A stretch of 59,696 nucleotides of DNA, taken from Phycisphaerae bacterium (GTDB lineage Bacteria; Planctomycetota; Phycisphaerae; Sedimentisphaerales; SM23-30). Below, piece by piece: positions 8,656-17,206 of this stretch; the stretch's first letter is position 1, and each line of letters opens with the position of its first letter. Position numbers and translations under genes: made by a program. Where the stretch lies: the NCBI GenBank assembly GCA_016342495.1, contig JAEIOG010000020.1, forward strand, positions 1 to 59,696, given 5' to 3'. Under the pieces are notes generated by a model, which worked only from the letters and a program-made list of their open reading frames with translations, was not told where the DNA came from and ran no database searches.

Positions 8656-8886
8656 ATGAAAAAAATTGCTGTACTATGTTTGGCCCTGGTCTTTGCTACC
8701 AGTTTGGTCTTTGCCAGTGGCTGTTGTTCGAAATGTAAACGTAATGCCGGTACTTGTCCCGCTGGTCAACAAAGTCTTTGCACAGGTTGTGGTCAGGTAA
8801 AAGGTTCGCCGCAATGTTGCGACCCCACAGCTGAAAAATGCACCAAATGCGACAAAGCCAAAGGTTCGCCGGGCTGTTGTAAATAA
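8656..8886 (+). CDS. Secreted Cys-rich small protein (metallothionein-like composition)
   Basis: This 76-residue protein has a signal peptide (about residues 1-20, MKKIAVLCLALVFATSLVFA) and a mature part of about 55 residues with 12 cysteines. Two related units are visible, CTGCGQVKGSPQCC and CTKCDKAKGSPGCC, each CxxC followed by KGSPxCC. The pattern suggests metal binding or a disulphide-rich fold outside the cytoplasm. No family name is recognised. An AAAGG site precedes the ATG and a strong terminator follows, so it is monocistronic. Its upstream region is shared with rex, so co-regulation by redox state is possible but unproven. Confidence 0.75.
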   Translation: MKKIAVLCLALVFATSLVFASGCCSKCKRNAGTCPAGQQSLCTGCGQVKGSPQCCDPTAEKCTKCDKAKGSPGCCK

Positions 8887-8910
8887 TAAAATACGTGTTC
8901 GCTTATTCCT

Positions 8911-8960
8911 GCTGGCTAATCATCTTCTTCCTCGTATGAATATGGTTAGCCAGCTTTTTT
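8911..8960 (+). terminator. Rho-independent terminator of the Cys-rich gene
   Basis: A perfect 9-bp stem (GCTGGCTAA / TTAGCCAGC) is followed directly by TTTTTT. Confidence 0.85.
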
Positions 8961-9022
8961 AATGCGCATTGATAAGCTAAATATGCTAATATTAATTCCC
9001 AATTAGGATAGGAAATATAAAA

Positions 9023-10405
9023 ATGAAAAGTAGAGAATTAATAAATCTGGGTATTCCTAAGGGCCATGCGATGGCTATTGCTCGGGATTGCATTGTCGCT
9101 TATGCCAAAGGGGCAAGGGTCAACAAAGCCCAGCTGCGTGAGACTATTGTTGGCCTGACTGCCAGACCCGATGATTTCACCGAACATGAATATCTTGGCC
9201 CTTTGGCCAAAGCATTAATCGCAGTTGAAGCAGTGCAGGGGCGTTTTATTAAGCGTGAGGCTCCGGCCGCCTATCAACAGTGGGGCAGTGACATCGAAGC
9301 TTCGGCAATTCAGCAGATGGACAATGCCTGCGCGTTGCCGATATCGGTACGCGGGGCATTGATGCCCGATGCCCATACCGGCTATGGTCTGCCAATTGGC
9401 GGGGTCTTAGCTACCAACAATGCGGTGATCCCTTTTGCCGTTGGCGTCGATATTGCCTGCCGCATGAAGATGACGGTTTTGGATCTGCCAGCAAATGCCT
9501 TGGAATCGATGCCGGATAGACTAAAAAATGCTCTGACCCGGGAAACCAGCTTCGGGGTGGGTGCCACATTTCGTCAACGCCGTGAACATGATGTCATGGA
9601 TGAAGACTGGCGTTTCAGCCCCATCGTCAATCAGCTCAAAGATAAGGCCTGGGCCCAGCTGGGGACCAGCGGCAGCGGCAACCATTTTGTTGAGTTCGGC
9701 ACGCTGACTCTCGAAAAGGCCGACCTTTCTCTGGAAGCCGGCACCTATATCGCCTTGCTTAGCCATAGCGGATCCCGTGGGACCGGAAATATGCTGGCCA
9801 CCCATTTCAGCAAGCTGGCCATGGAAATGCACCCGGAACTGCCCCATGACTTAAAACATCTGGCATGGTTCGATATGGACAGTGCCGAAGGCCGGGAATA
9901 CTGGCAGGCGATGGAATTGATGGGCCGCTATGCCTCAGCTAACCATGAGCTGATCCATAAATATATAGCTCGCAACTTAGGGGTCAAGGTCTTAGCCGAC
10001 ATCGAAAATCATCATAACTTCGCCTGGAAAGAAATCCACGATGACAAAGAAGTCATCGTGCATCGCAAAGGTGCTACCCCCGCCGGTATTGATGCGATGG
10101 GTATCATTCCCGGCTCGATGGCGACCCCGGGTTTTGTCATCCGCGGCAAAGGTAACCCTGCTTCGCTGAACTCGGCTTCCCATGGGGCCGGACGTAAGAT
10201 GAGCCGGACCGCTGCTAAAAAGCAGTTCACCTGGTCTGATGCCAAAAAGCTATTAAAGGAACGTGGAGTAACTCTATTATCGGCCGGGCTCGATGAAGTG
10301 CCCGGGGCCTATAAAGATATCGAAACGGTTATGGCTCAGCAAAGCGACCTGGTAGAAATCATCGCCCGCTTCGACCCAAAACTAGTCCGCATGTCCCCAG
10401 CTTGA
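9023..10405 (+). CDS. rtcB: RtcB-family RNA ligase
   Basis: This 460-residue RtcB-like protein joins RNA 3'-phosphate or 2',3'-cyclic-phosphate ends to 5'-OH ends using GTP and Mn2+. Visible family motifs are DAHTGYGLPIGGV, VGVDIACRM, SGNHFVEFG, HSGSRGTG, ADIENHHNFAW, and SHGAGRKMSR with the guanylylated histidine. It is of the shorter RtcB type, which lacks part of the insertions of E. coli RtcB. An AGGA site precedes the ATG. Codon usage and GC content are clearly higher than in neighbouring genes, which may mean transfer or different selection. The last codons (SPA, stop) come from a dispersed palindrome that covers the stop codon, so the native C-terminus may have been replaced. No RtcA or archease gene is next to it. 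Confidence 0.9.
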   Translation: MKSRELINLGIPKGHAMAIARDCIVAYAKGARVNKAQLRETIVGLTARPDDFTEHEYLGPLAKALIAVEAVQGRFIKREAPAAYQQWGSDIEASAIQQMDNACALPISVRGALMPDAHTGYGLPIGGVLATNNAVIPFAVGVDIACRMKMTVLDLPANALESMPDRLKNALTRETSFGVGATFRQRREHDVMDEDWRFSPIVNQLKDKAWAQLGTSGSGNHFVEFGTLTLEKADLSLEAGTYIALLSHSGSRGTGNMLATHFSKLAMEMHPELPHDLKHLAWFDMDSAEGREYWQAMELMGRYASANHELIHKYIARNLGVKVLADIENHHNFAWKEIHDDKEVIVHRKGATPAGIDAMGIIPGSMATPGFVIRGKGNPASLNSASHGAGRKMSRTAAKKQFTWSDAKKLLKERGVTLLSAGLDEVPGAYKDIETVMAQQSDLVEIIARFDPKLVRMSPA

Positions 10406-10568
10406 AGCTGGACACTGCTTACATAAGGATCACTGGTCGGCAGGCTGAGCCTGCACCCACCCAGCTTGAAGCTGGACACAACTTACATAAGGATCATTGG
10501 ATGGTGGGTTTTCCGGCGTCGTTGCCGCCTGCATCAGCCAGAACGTCATAAGCCGGGGACAAGGTCAA

Positions 10569-10591
10569 GTAGGACAAGCATCCTGCTTGTC
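10569..10591 (+). repeat. REP-like GTAG hairpin, copy 1
   Basis: GTAG is followed immediately by GACAAGCA-TCC-TGCTTGTC, an 8-bp perfect stem. A GTAG foot next to a hairpin is the hallmark of REP sequences mobilised by RAYT transposases. Confidence 0.6.
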
Positions 10592-10778
10592 TTTTATCCC
10601 TTTGACGTTAACCAATATATTAAAGTTTACCACCTGCATCAGCCTGAATGTCGGACGCCGAAGACAAAAGGCAGGCTGAGCCTGCACCCCGCTTACATAA
10701 GGATCATTGGATGGTGGGTTTTCCGGCGTCGTTGCCGCCTGCATCAGCCAGAACGTCATAAGCCAGGGCCAAGGTCAA

Positions 10779-10801
10779 GTAGGACAAGCATCCTGCTTGT
10801 C
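10779..10801 (+). repeat. REP-like GTAG hairpin, copy 2
   Basis: Identical in foot and stem to copy 1, 210 bp downstream of it. Confidence 0.6.
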
Positions 10802-10987
10802 TTTTATCCCTTTGACGTTAACTAATATATTTAACGTTGTCGCCTGCATCCGGCCAGATGTCGGGCGCCGGGGACACAGGTCAAATAGAACATTGGCATT
10901 ATAACTCATTTGAAAGAGTGGGCCGTGCGCCTAGCACCCGTTGGGCGCTGCATCAGCCAGAACGTCATAAGCCAGGGCCAAGGTCAA

Positions 10988-11010
10988 GTAGGACAAGCAT
11001 CCTGCTTGTC
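10988..11010 (+). repeat. REP-like GTAG hairpin, copy 3
   Basis: Same foot and stem as copies 1 and 2. The flanks match for about 90 bp and then diverge. Confidence 0.6.
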
Positions 11011-11150
11011 TTTTATCCCTTTAACGTTAACTAATATATTAAACGTTGGGCGCTGCATCAGCCTGAATGTCGGACGCGGCAGGCAAAAGGCTGGCTCAGC
11101 CTGCCTGCGTGGTCCTATATGTGCCCCTGGTTTTGGCTTTTTGGGGCCTC

Positions 11151-11465
11151 GGGAAGACATATCGAAGTCTCGGGAAGACATATCGAAGCTTAGATATGTA
11201 ATATCTAAGCCTCTGGAAGTAATATCTAAACCTCTGGAAGTAATATCTAAGCCTCTGGAAGTAATATCTAAGCCTCTGGAAGTAATATCTAAGCCTCTGG
11301 AAGTAATATCTAAACCTCTGGAAGTAATATCTAAACCTCTGGAAGTAATATCTAAACCTCTGGAAGACATATCGAAGTCTCGGGAAGACATATCTAAACT
11401 TCGATATGTGATATCTAAGCTTCGAAAAGTCATATCGAAGTCGCAAAAAGACAAATCGAAGTTGG
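11151..11465. repeat. 21-bp tandem repeat array
   Basis: About 15 units of 21 bp. Seven central units begin GGAAGTAATATCTAA at 11215, 11236, 11257, 11278, 11299, 11320 and 11341 and differ only by one R in the next base. Flanking units (GGAAGACATATCGAAG type) are more diverged. Palindromic units CTTAGATAT-GTA-ATATCTAAG (11189-11209) and a near copy (11399-11419) lie exactly 210 bp apart. Because 21 is a multiple of three, the array is open in several frames on both strands, giving heptads such as KPLEVIS. No start signal supports translation. Confidence 0.85.
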
Positions 11466-11678
11466 GATATTTTGTGATTAAGTCGAGGAAACGGTGATTG
11501 AGGCCCAGAAATGCGATTTTATGCGAAAAAGCTATGGCTTTGGCTGAATTTGGAGGTATAATAAACCCGGAAATTCAAAAGGGTCGCAGTCGGAGAAAAA
11601 ATATTAAAGCAAAATCGACTGACTTTAGTGAATTCTATAATTTTTTCGAATGCAAATATTTTAAAGGAGACCCGGCAA

Positions 11679-14600
11679 ATGCCAAAACCAGCAAAAATCA
11701 GCATAATCCTGGCCATCACAGCCGCCGCTATGGTCGGATTGAGTTCTTGTGATCGTAAAAAATCCGCCCCGGCGGGCAGTTCACCAGCTGCCAAGCCAAC
11801 AGCGGCGATGACCGATGCCCAGCAAGCCAGCTATGATGAGGCCTTGAAACTGATAAAACAGGCCCAAGCCGACAATGCCACCGAGCTGGACCTTGATGCG
11901 ATGGGTTTGACGCAGTTACCGCCGGAAATCGGTCAGCTAACTTCTCTGGAAGAGCTGTACCTTGCGATAAATAGTCTAACGGGCTTACCGCCAGAGATCG
12001 GTCAGTTGACTTCTCTGGAATATCTGGACCTTGAGTATAATAGTCTAACGGGCTTGCCACCGGAGATCGGTCAGTTAACTTCTCTGGAAACGCTATACCT
12101 TAATGGTAATAGTCTAACGGGCTTGCCGTCGGAAATTGGCCAGCTGACTTCGCTGAAAATGCTGGAACTTATTTGTAATAGTCTAACGAGCTTACCGCCA
12201 GAGATCGGGCAGCTAACTTCTCTGGAAGAGCTGTGCCTTGTGGAAAATAGTCTAACGGGCTTGCCGCCGGAGATCGGTCAGCTGACTTCCCTGACATTTC
12301 TGACCCTTGGGAATAATAGTCTAACGGGCTTACCGCCGGAGATAGGTCAGTTGACTTCCCTGACACATCTGAGCCTTGAATATAATATTCTAACGAGCTT
12401 ACCGCCAGAGATCGGTCAGTTGACTTCCCTGACATTTCTGAACCTTTGGGATAATAGTCTAACGGGCTTACCGCCGGAGATTGGCCAGCTGGCTTCTCTG
12501 GAATATCTGGACCTTGGGAATAATAGTCTAACGGGCTTGCCGCCGGAGATCGTTCAGCTAACTTCCCTGAAAAAGCTGTACTTTAGTGACAACAGTCTAA
12601 CCAGTTTACCGCCGGAGATTTTCAAGTTGACTTCCCTGGAACATTTGAAACTTAGTTATAATAGTCTAACGGGCTTGCCGCCGGAGATTGGAAATCTGAC
12701 TTCTCTGGAAGAGCTGGACCTTAGGGGTAATAGTCTAACGGGCTTACCGGCGGAGATCGTTCAGCTAACTTCCCTGAAAGAGCTGTACTTTAGTGACAAC
12801 AGTCTAACCAGTTTACCGCCGGAGATTTTCAAGTTGATTTCCCTGACATCTCTGGACCTTGGGAGTAATAGTCTAATGGGCTTGCCGCCGGAGATCGTTC
12901 AGCTAACTTCCCTGAAAAAGCTGTACTTTAGTGACAACAGTCTAACCAGTTTACCGCCGGAGATTTTCAAGTTGACTTCCCTGACATCTCTGTTCCTTAG
13001 GAGTAATAGTCTAACGGGCTTGCCGCCGGAGATCGGTCAGTTGACTTCTCTGAAATATCTGGACCTTGGGAATAATATTCTAACGAGCTTACCGCCGGAG
13101 ATTGGCCAGCTGACTTCTCTGACATATCTGGACCTTGGGAATAATAGTCTAACGAGCTTGCCTCCGGAGATCGGTCAGCTAACTTCTCTGGAATGTCTGG
13201 ATCTTGACAATAATAGCTTAACAGTCTTGCCCGAGAGCCTTATCCAGCTGGATATGGAGATCGTATGGGAAAAGGACTCTTATTATGGCTGGGGCATTCA
13301 CCTCTACGGCAATCCGCTGGAAGTCCCGCCGGTGGAAATTGTTAAACAGGGCAAGGAAGCGATTGAGCAATACTTCGCCGAGCAGGATAAGGAAAATACA
13401 TCGGCAGGAAAAGAAGATAGTGTTAAACCATCAACTGAGCCGATGACTCCCGCCCAGCAGGCCGCTTATGATGAAGCTTTGAAGCGAATCAAAAAGGCTA
13501 AAGCCGACAATGTTACTTTACTGGACCTCAGTGGGATGGGTTTGACCCAATTGCCGCCAGAGATTGGCGAGTTGATTTTCCTGCGCAGTTTGTACCTTCC
13601 TAATAATCAGCTGCATATGCTGCCGGAAGAATTAGGCAAGCTTCCTGTTTTACGTTCACTTGAACTTAGCGGTAATCAGTTTAGCGAGGTTCCTGAGGTA
13701 GTGGGTAAGCTATCAAATCTGCAATGGTTATACCTTGGCAGTAATAATATAAGTGAACTGCCGCAGTGGATAATTCAGTTGGATATGGAGATAGCTCTAG
13801 AAGATAAATTATTTGGCAAAGGAATTCGTCTGCATGGCAACCCGCTGGAAATTCCGCCGGTAGAAATTGTCAGACAGGGCAAGGCCGCCGTTGAGGCTTA
13901 TTTCGATAAATCAGCTGCTTTGATGACACCAGAACAGAAAATGGCAAATGACAAAATAATAAGTATGATTAAGCAGGCTCGAAAGCAGAACCAGCAATGG
14001 TCATATGATAAAGCGCAAAGCATGATCAAAAAGGCTAAAGCCGACAATGCTGTCAGTCTGGAACTTTCTAAGCTGGGTTTATCCCAATTGCCGCCGGAGA
14101 TTGGCCAGTTAACTAATCTGGAGGTGCTGGTTATTTCTGAAAATAAGCTAAGTGAGCTGCCGGAGGAATTGGGCAATCTATCGAAGCTGAAATTGCTGGA
14201 TATTGGTAATAATGAGTTGACTGTGCTGCCAGAATCTCTGGGAAATCTATCAGCCCTGCAAGAGCTGGCGTTGTATAATAATCAGCTAAATACTCTGCCA
14301 GAGAGCCTGGTTAAGTTATCGAAGCTGCGATTGCTGGGCCTTCGCTATAATCAGTTAAATGTGGTGCCTGAATTTGTGGGTAAATTGTCATCTTTACAAA
14401 CACTTGACCTTGCTGGCAATCAGTTAAGTTCTCTGTCGGGGATACTGGTTAATCTACCTGAGCTACAATGGCTGGGACTCAGGGATAATAAGTTAAGTGC
14501 AGTGCCGGAGGGTTTGGTTAATCTATCGAAGCTGCAATGGCTGGATCTAAATGACAATGAGCTAAGGATATTGCCAAGAGGCATAGGCAATCTGTCCAGT

Positions 14601-15842
14601 CTGCGAAGGCTTTACCTTGGCAGTAATCAGTTAAGTGAACTGCCGGAAGAGTTGGGAAAGCTGACTAACTTGCTATTGCTGACTCTTTCAGAAAATCAGC
14701 TTAATTCACTGCCGAAGGGTTTGGCTAAACTATCTGGCCTGTGTAAGCTTGACCTTTATCGCAATGGGCTAACTGTGGTACCGCAATGGATTACTCAATT
14801 GAATATGGAAATCCTCTGGGAAGATGAATATCTCTGCGATGGCATTAACCTCTACGGCAACCCGCTGGAAGTGCCGCCGGTGGAAATTGTTAAACAGGGC
14901 AAGGCCGCGATTAAGGAATATTTTGATAAAGCATCTTTCAAACCGATGACTCCCACTCAGCAGGCTGCTTATGATGAGGCTTTGAAGCTCATTGAAAAAG
15001 CCAAGGTTGCTAATGCCACCGGTCTGAGTTTTTTACAGTGTGGTTTGTCGCAATTGCCTCCTGAGATAGGTCAATTGACTTCTCTGAAAGAGCTACATCT
15101 TGATTATAATAATTTGAGTAGCCTGCCACCGGAGATATGCCAGTTAACTTCTCTGCATACATTACGCATAGGCAATAATGGTTTAACCGCTATACCGCCT
15201 GAGATATTTCAATTAACTTCTTTGCAAACATTATCCCTTAATGACAATAAGATAAGTTGTTTGCCAGTGGAAATAAGACAGCTGACTTCTTTGCAAACAC
15301 TAGGGCTCAGTAGCAATGAGCTAAGCAGCTTACCGGCGGAGATAAGCCAGTTGACTTGCCTGATCTGGCTGGATCTTAATGATAATAATCTAAGTATTTT
15401 TCCGGTAGAATTATATCAATTAATCTTCTTGCCCTGGCTTGGGCTTGCTAATAATGGCATAAACAGTTTGCCTGTCGAGATATGCCAATTAACATCTCTT
15501 GAGAGTCTGTGGCTTAGCGATAATAATATAAGCAGCCTGCCAGCAGAGGTCGGACAGTTGACTAGTCTAAGCTGGTTGGACTTAAATGGTAATAATCTTA
15601 GCAGTTTACCTGAAACGATAAATCAATTGACTTCTCTGGGAGACCTGGACCTGCGCAATAATGATATGAAAATCTTGCCCCAGTTCCTTGTCGAGCTGGA
15701 TATTGATTTCAATTGGGATGGTCATTGGATAGACAGCAAAGGAATTAAACTCGCCGGCAACCCGCTGGAAGAACCACCGGTGGAAATTGTCAAACAAGGC
15801 AAGACCGCCGTTAAGGCTTATTTCGCCGAGCAGGATAAATAG
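11679..15842 (+). CDS. Large lipoprotein with four leucine-rich-repeat modules
   Basis: The 1387-residue protein begins with a lipoprotein signal (MPKPAKISIILAITAAAMVGLSSC, lipobox ending at Cys24). Four modules follow, each opened by a helical MTxxQQxxYDEALKxIxxAxxDN cap and closed by a GNPLExPPVEIVxQGKxAxxxYF cap, around residues 44-560, 587-735, 747-1075 and 1088-1375. Between the caps are 23-residue LRRs of the LPPEIGQLTSLxxLxLxxNxLTx type: about 19, 3, 10 and 9 repeats. The closing cap is the one usually found before Roc-COR GTPase or TIR domains in bacterial LRR proteins, but no GTPase is present. The start was set by AAAGGAG before the ATG. It is likely membrane-anchored in an envelope compartment and mediates protein binding; the partner is unknown. 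Confidence 0.88.
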   Translation: MPKPAKISIILAITAAAMVGLSSCDRKKSAPAGSSPAAKPTAAMTDAQQASYDEALKLIKQAQADNATELDLDAMGLTQLPPEIGQLTSLEELYLAINSLTGLPPEIGQLTSLEYLDLEYNSLTGLPPEIGQLTSLETLYLNGNSLTGLPSEIGQLTSLKMLELICNSLTSLPPEIGQLTSLEELCLVENSLTGLPPEIGQLTSLTFLTLGNNSLTGLPPEIGQLTSLTHLSLEYNILTSLPPEIGQLTSLTFLNLWDNSLTGLPPEIGQLASLEYLDLGNNSLTGLPPEIVQLTSLKKLYFSDNSLTSLPPEIFKLTSLEHLKLSYNSLTGLPPEIGNLTSLEELDLRGNSLTGLPAEIVQLTSLKELYFSDNSLTSLPPEIFKLISLTSLDLGSNSLMGLPPEIVQLTSLKKLYFSDNSLTSLPPEIFKLTSLTSLFLRSNSLTGLPPEIGQLTSLKYLDLGNNILTSLPPEIGQLTSLTYLDLGNNSLTSLPPEIGQLTSLECLDLDNNSLTVLPESLIQLDMEIVWEKDSYYGWGIHLYGNPLEVPPVEIVKQGKEAIEQYFAEQDKENTSAGKEDSVKPSTEPMTPAQQAAYDEALKRIKKAKADNVTLLDLSGMGLTQLPPEIGELIFLRSLYLPNNQLHMLPEELGKLPVLRSLELSGNQFSEVPEVVGKLSNLQWLYLGSNNISELPQWIIQLDMEIALEDKLFGKGIRLHGNPLEIPPVEIVRQGKAAVEAYFDKSAALMTPEQKMANDKIISMIKQARKQNQQWSYDKAQSMIKKAKADNAVSLELSKLGLSQLPPEIGQLTNLEVLVISENKLSELPEELGNLSKLKLLDIGNNELTVLPESLGNLSALQELALYNNQLNTLPESLVKLSKLRLLGLRYNQLNVVPEFVGKLSSLQTLDLAGNQLSSLSGILVNLPELQWLGLRDNKLSAVPEGLVNLSKLQWLDLNDNELRILPRGIGNLSSLRRLYLGSNQLSELPEELGKLTNLLLLTLSENQLNSLPKGLAKLSGLCKLDLYRNGLTVVPQWITQLNMEILWEDEYLCDGINLYGNPLEVPPVEIVKQGKAAIKEYFDKASFKPMTPTQQAAYDEALKLIEKAKVANATGLSFLQCGLSQLPPEIGQLTSLKELHLDYNNLSSLPPEICQLTSLHTLRIGNNGLTAIPPEIFQLTSLQTLSLNDNKISCLPVEIRQLTSLQTLGLSSNELSSLPAEISQLTCLIWLDLNDNNLSIFPVELYQLIFLPWLGLANNGINSLPVEICQLTSLESLWLSDNNISSLPAEVGQLTSLSWLDLNGNNLSSLPETINQLTSLGDLDLRNNDMKILPQFLVELDIDFNWDGHWIDSKGIKLAGNPLEEPPVEIVKQGKTAVKAYFAEQDK

Positions 15843-16076
15843 CTAAGTCTGAGAAAAACTAAAAGTGAACAGTTGACCTATTCGCTGGTTTCATGGTTTT
15901 ATAATCCGTGCTGATTCTTCCTGATCGGTTTAATCCGTGACTAATTCTTATATTCAGGCAAACTTTTTCAGCTGGCAGGGGGAAAAATCTTGTCAAAGGT
16001 TCAGTCAAATGCTATTCTTTCATTCTTGAATTGTAAAAGGTAAACGATATAGAATCCTCTGTTTAAAGGTGTAGTA
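15843..16076. repeat. Intergenic region with dispersed ATCCGTG repeat
   Basis: Around 15904-15950 two ATCCGTG motifs flank CTGATTCTTCCTGATCGG. The reverse complement shares ATTAGTCACGGATT with the sequence near 36670, so this is a dispersed repeat remnant. The GH130 promoter should lie in the remainder; no clear terminator for the LRR gene was seen. Confidence 0.4.
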
Positions 16077-17060
16077 ATGGCAAATACAATTATTGGTGAC
16101 AATCTGGCGAATATCCCCTGGCAGGATAAGCCCGCTGGCTGTAAGGATGTGTGCTGGCGTTATGATAATAACCCTGTTATCGCTCGGAATCATCTGCCGA
16201 TGAGCAATAGTATCTTTAATTCGGCTCTGGTTCCCTTTGGCGATGGCTTTGCCGGGGTTTTTCGGGTCGATAGCAAGTGCCGCGAGGCCTTTATTCATGT
16301 CGGCTTCAGTAAAGATGGCATTAACTTCGATATTTCTGAAGAACGTATAGAATTCAACTGTGATATCGAAGAAGTGGCTCCCATGATCGAAGGCTATGAC
16401 CCGCGGGTTTGCAAGATAGATGACAAGTATTATGTAACCTGGTGTAACTTCTACCATGGGCCAACTATTGGCATCGCCTGGACCACGGATTTTAAGACCT
16501 TCCACCAGAGCGAAAATGCTTTTGTCCCCTGTAATCGCAATGGTGTGATGTTCCCCCGTAAGATCAATGGCAACTTTGCCATGCTATCGCGTCCCAGTGA
16601 CCAGGGCCATACCACCTTTGGCGATATTTTCTACAGCGAAAGCCCGGATATGACCTTCTGGGGCAAACATCGTTTTGTCATGGGCACCCAGGGTGGCTGG
16701 CAAAGTAAGAAAATTGGTGCCGGGCCCATCCCGATTGAAACCAGCGAAGGTTGGCTGCTGATTTATCATGGTGTCCAGTACAGCTGTAATGGCTTTGTCT
16801 ACAGCATGGGAGCGGCATTGCTGGATATCGATGAACCCTGGAAAGTAATCGCCCGCGGCAAGCCATATATACTTTCACCGCAGAGGGATTATGAATGTAT
16901 GGGCGATGTGCCCAATGTGACCTTTCCCTGTGCGGCCCTGACCGATGCCGCTACCGGTAGAATAGCAATATATTATGGCTGCGCCGATACCTGCACCAGT
17001 ATAGCATTCTGCCAGGTTGATGAATTGATTGATTATATTAAGACAAATTCAAAAGTATAA
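16077..17060 (+). CDS. GH130-family beta-mannoside phosphorylase
   Basis: This 327-residue protein has no signal peptide and resembles glycoside hydrolase family 130, enzymes that phosphorolyse beta-1,4-mannosides (for example mannosyl-glucose or manno-oligosaccharides) to mannose 1-phosphate. Five-bladed propeller features are visible, including NPVIAR, SNSIFNSALV, GVFRVDSK and GYDPRVCKIDDKYYVTWC with the likely catalytic Asp in DPR, plus GPIPIET-GWLLIYHG and YYGCADTCTSIAFC near the C-terminus. The exact substrate cannot be told from motifs. An AAAGGTG site precedes the ATG. It is convergent with the radical SAM gene, with a shared terminator between them. A cytoplasmic role in mannan breakdown is inferred. 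Confidence 0.85.
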   Translation: MANTIIGDNLANIPWQDKPAGCKDVCWRYDNNPVIARNHLPMSNSIFNSALVPFGDGFAGVFRVDSKCREAFIHVGFSKDGINFDISEERIEFNCDIEEVAPMIEGYDPRVCKIDDKYYVTWCNFYHGPTIGIAWTTDFKTFHQSENAFVPCNRNGVMFPRKINGNFAMLSRPSDQGHTTFGDIFYSESPDMTFWGKHRFVMGTQGGWQSKKIGAGPIPIETSEGWLLIYHGVQYSCNGFVYSMGAALLDIDEPWKVIARGKPYILSPQRDYECMGDVPNVTFPCAALTDAATGRIAIYYGCADTCTSIAFCQVDELIDYIKTNSKV

Positions 17061-17096
17061 CTTCCTTAAACATGAATCAGTGTTTTGAGCTAAAAC

Positions 17097-17119
17097 TGGA
17101 TTCCCGCGCGGGCGGGAAT
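17097..17119. repeat. Dispersed palindrome ATTCCCGC/GCGGGAAT
   Basis: A short palindrome in the GGATTCCCGC...GCGGGAATGAC style, widespread in bacterial intergenic DNA. It sits 40 bp after the GH130 stop codon. Confidence 0.5.
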
Positions 17120-17147
17120 GACACAGTGATTTAGATGTGATGAAGAA

Positions 17148-17186
17148 AAAAGGCAAAAGGTTGAATTATTTAACCTTTTGCCTTTT
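17148..17186. terminator. Bidirectional terminator between convergent genes
   Basis: A perfect 15-bp stem (AAAAGGCAAAAGGTT with its complement) encloses a 9-base loop. A-runs and T-runs on either side allow it to serve both the GH130 gene and the radical SAM gene. Confidence 0.9.
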
Positions 17187-17206
17187 ACTTTATTATGAAT
17201 ATTATG

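Larger units (their letters stand above)
10397..11110. repeat. Palindrome-rich intergenic repeat block
   Basis: The region is a mosaic of dispersed palindromes. A unit starting CTTACATAAGGATCA occurs near 10418, 10482 and 10692; the last two are 210 bp apart and belong to almost identical 150-bp segments. A third partial copy runs from about 10950. Units contain GTAG-footed hairpins (10569-10591, 10779-10801, 10988-11010), GCAGGCT-G-AGCCTGC (10440-10454, 10671-10685) and CCAGCTTGAAGCTGG (10397-10411, 10461-10475). Reading frames across it are conflicting and repetitive and look non-coding. Confidence 0.8.

Noticed and set aside
11151..11465. CRISPR array
   Set aside because: The units are contiguous 21-bp repeats without unique spacers, and no cas gene is present in the window.
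10910..11497. Open frame of 195 codons across the 21-bp array, plus long frames on the minus strand
   Set aside because: The array length is a multiple of three without stops, so several frames open by chance. No Shine-Dalgarno fits, and the frame runs through REP-like palindromes.
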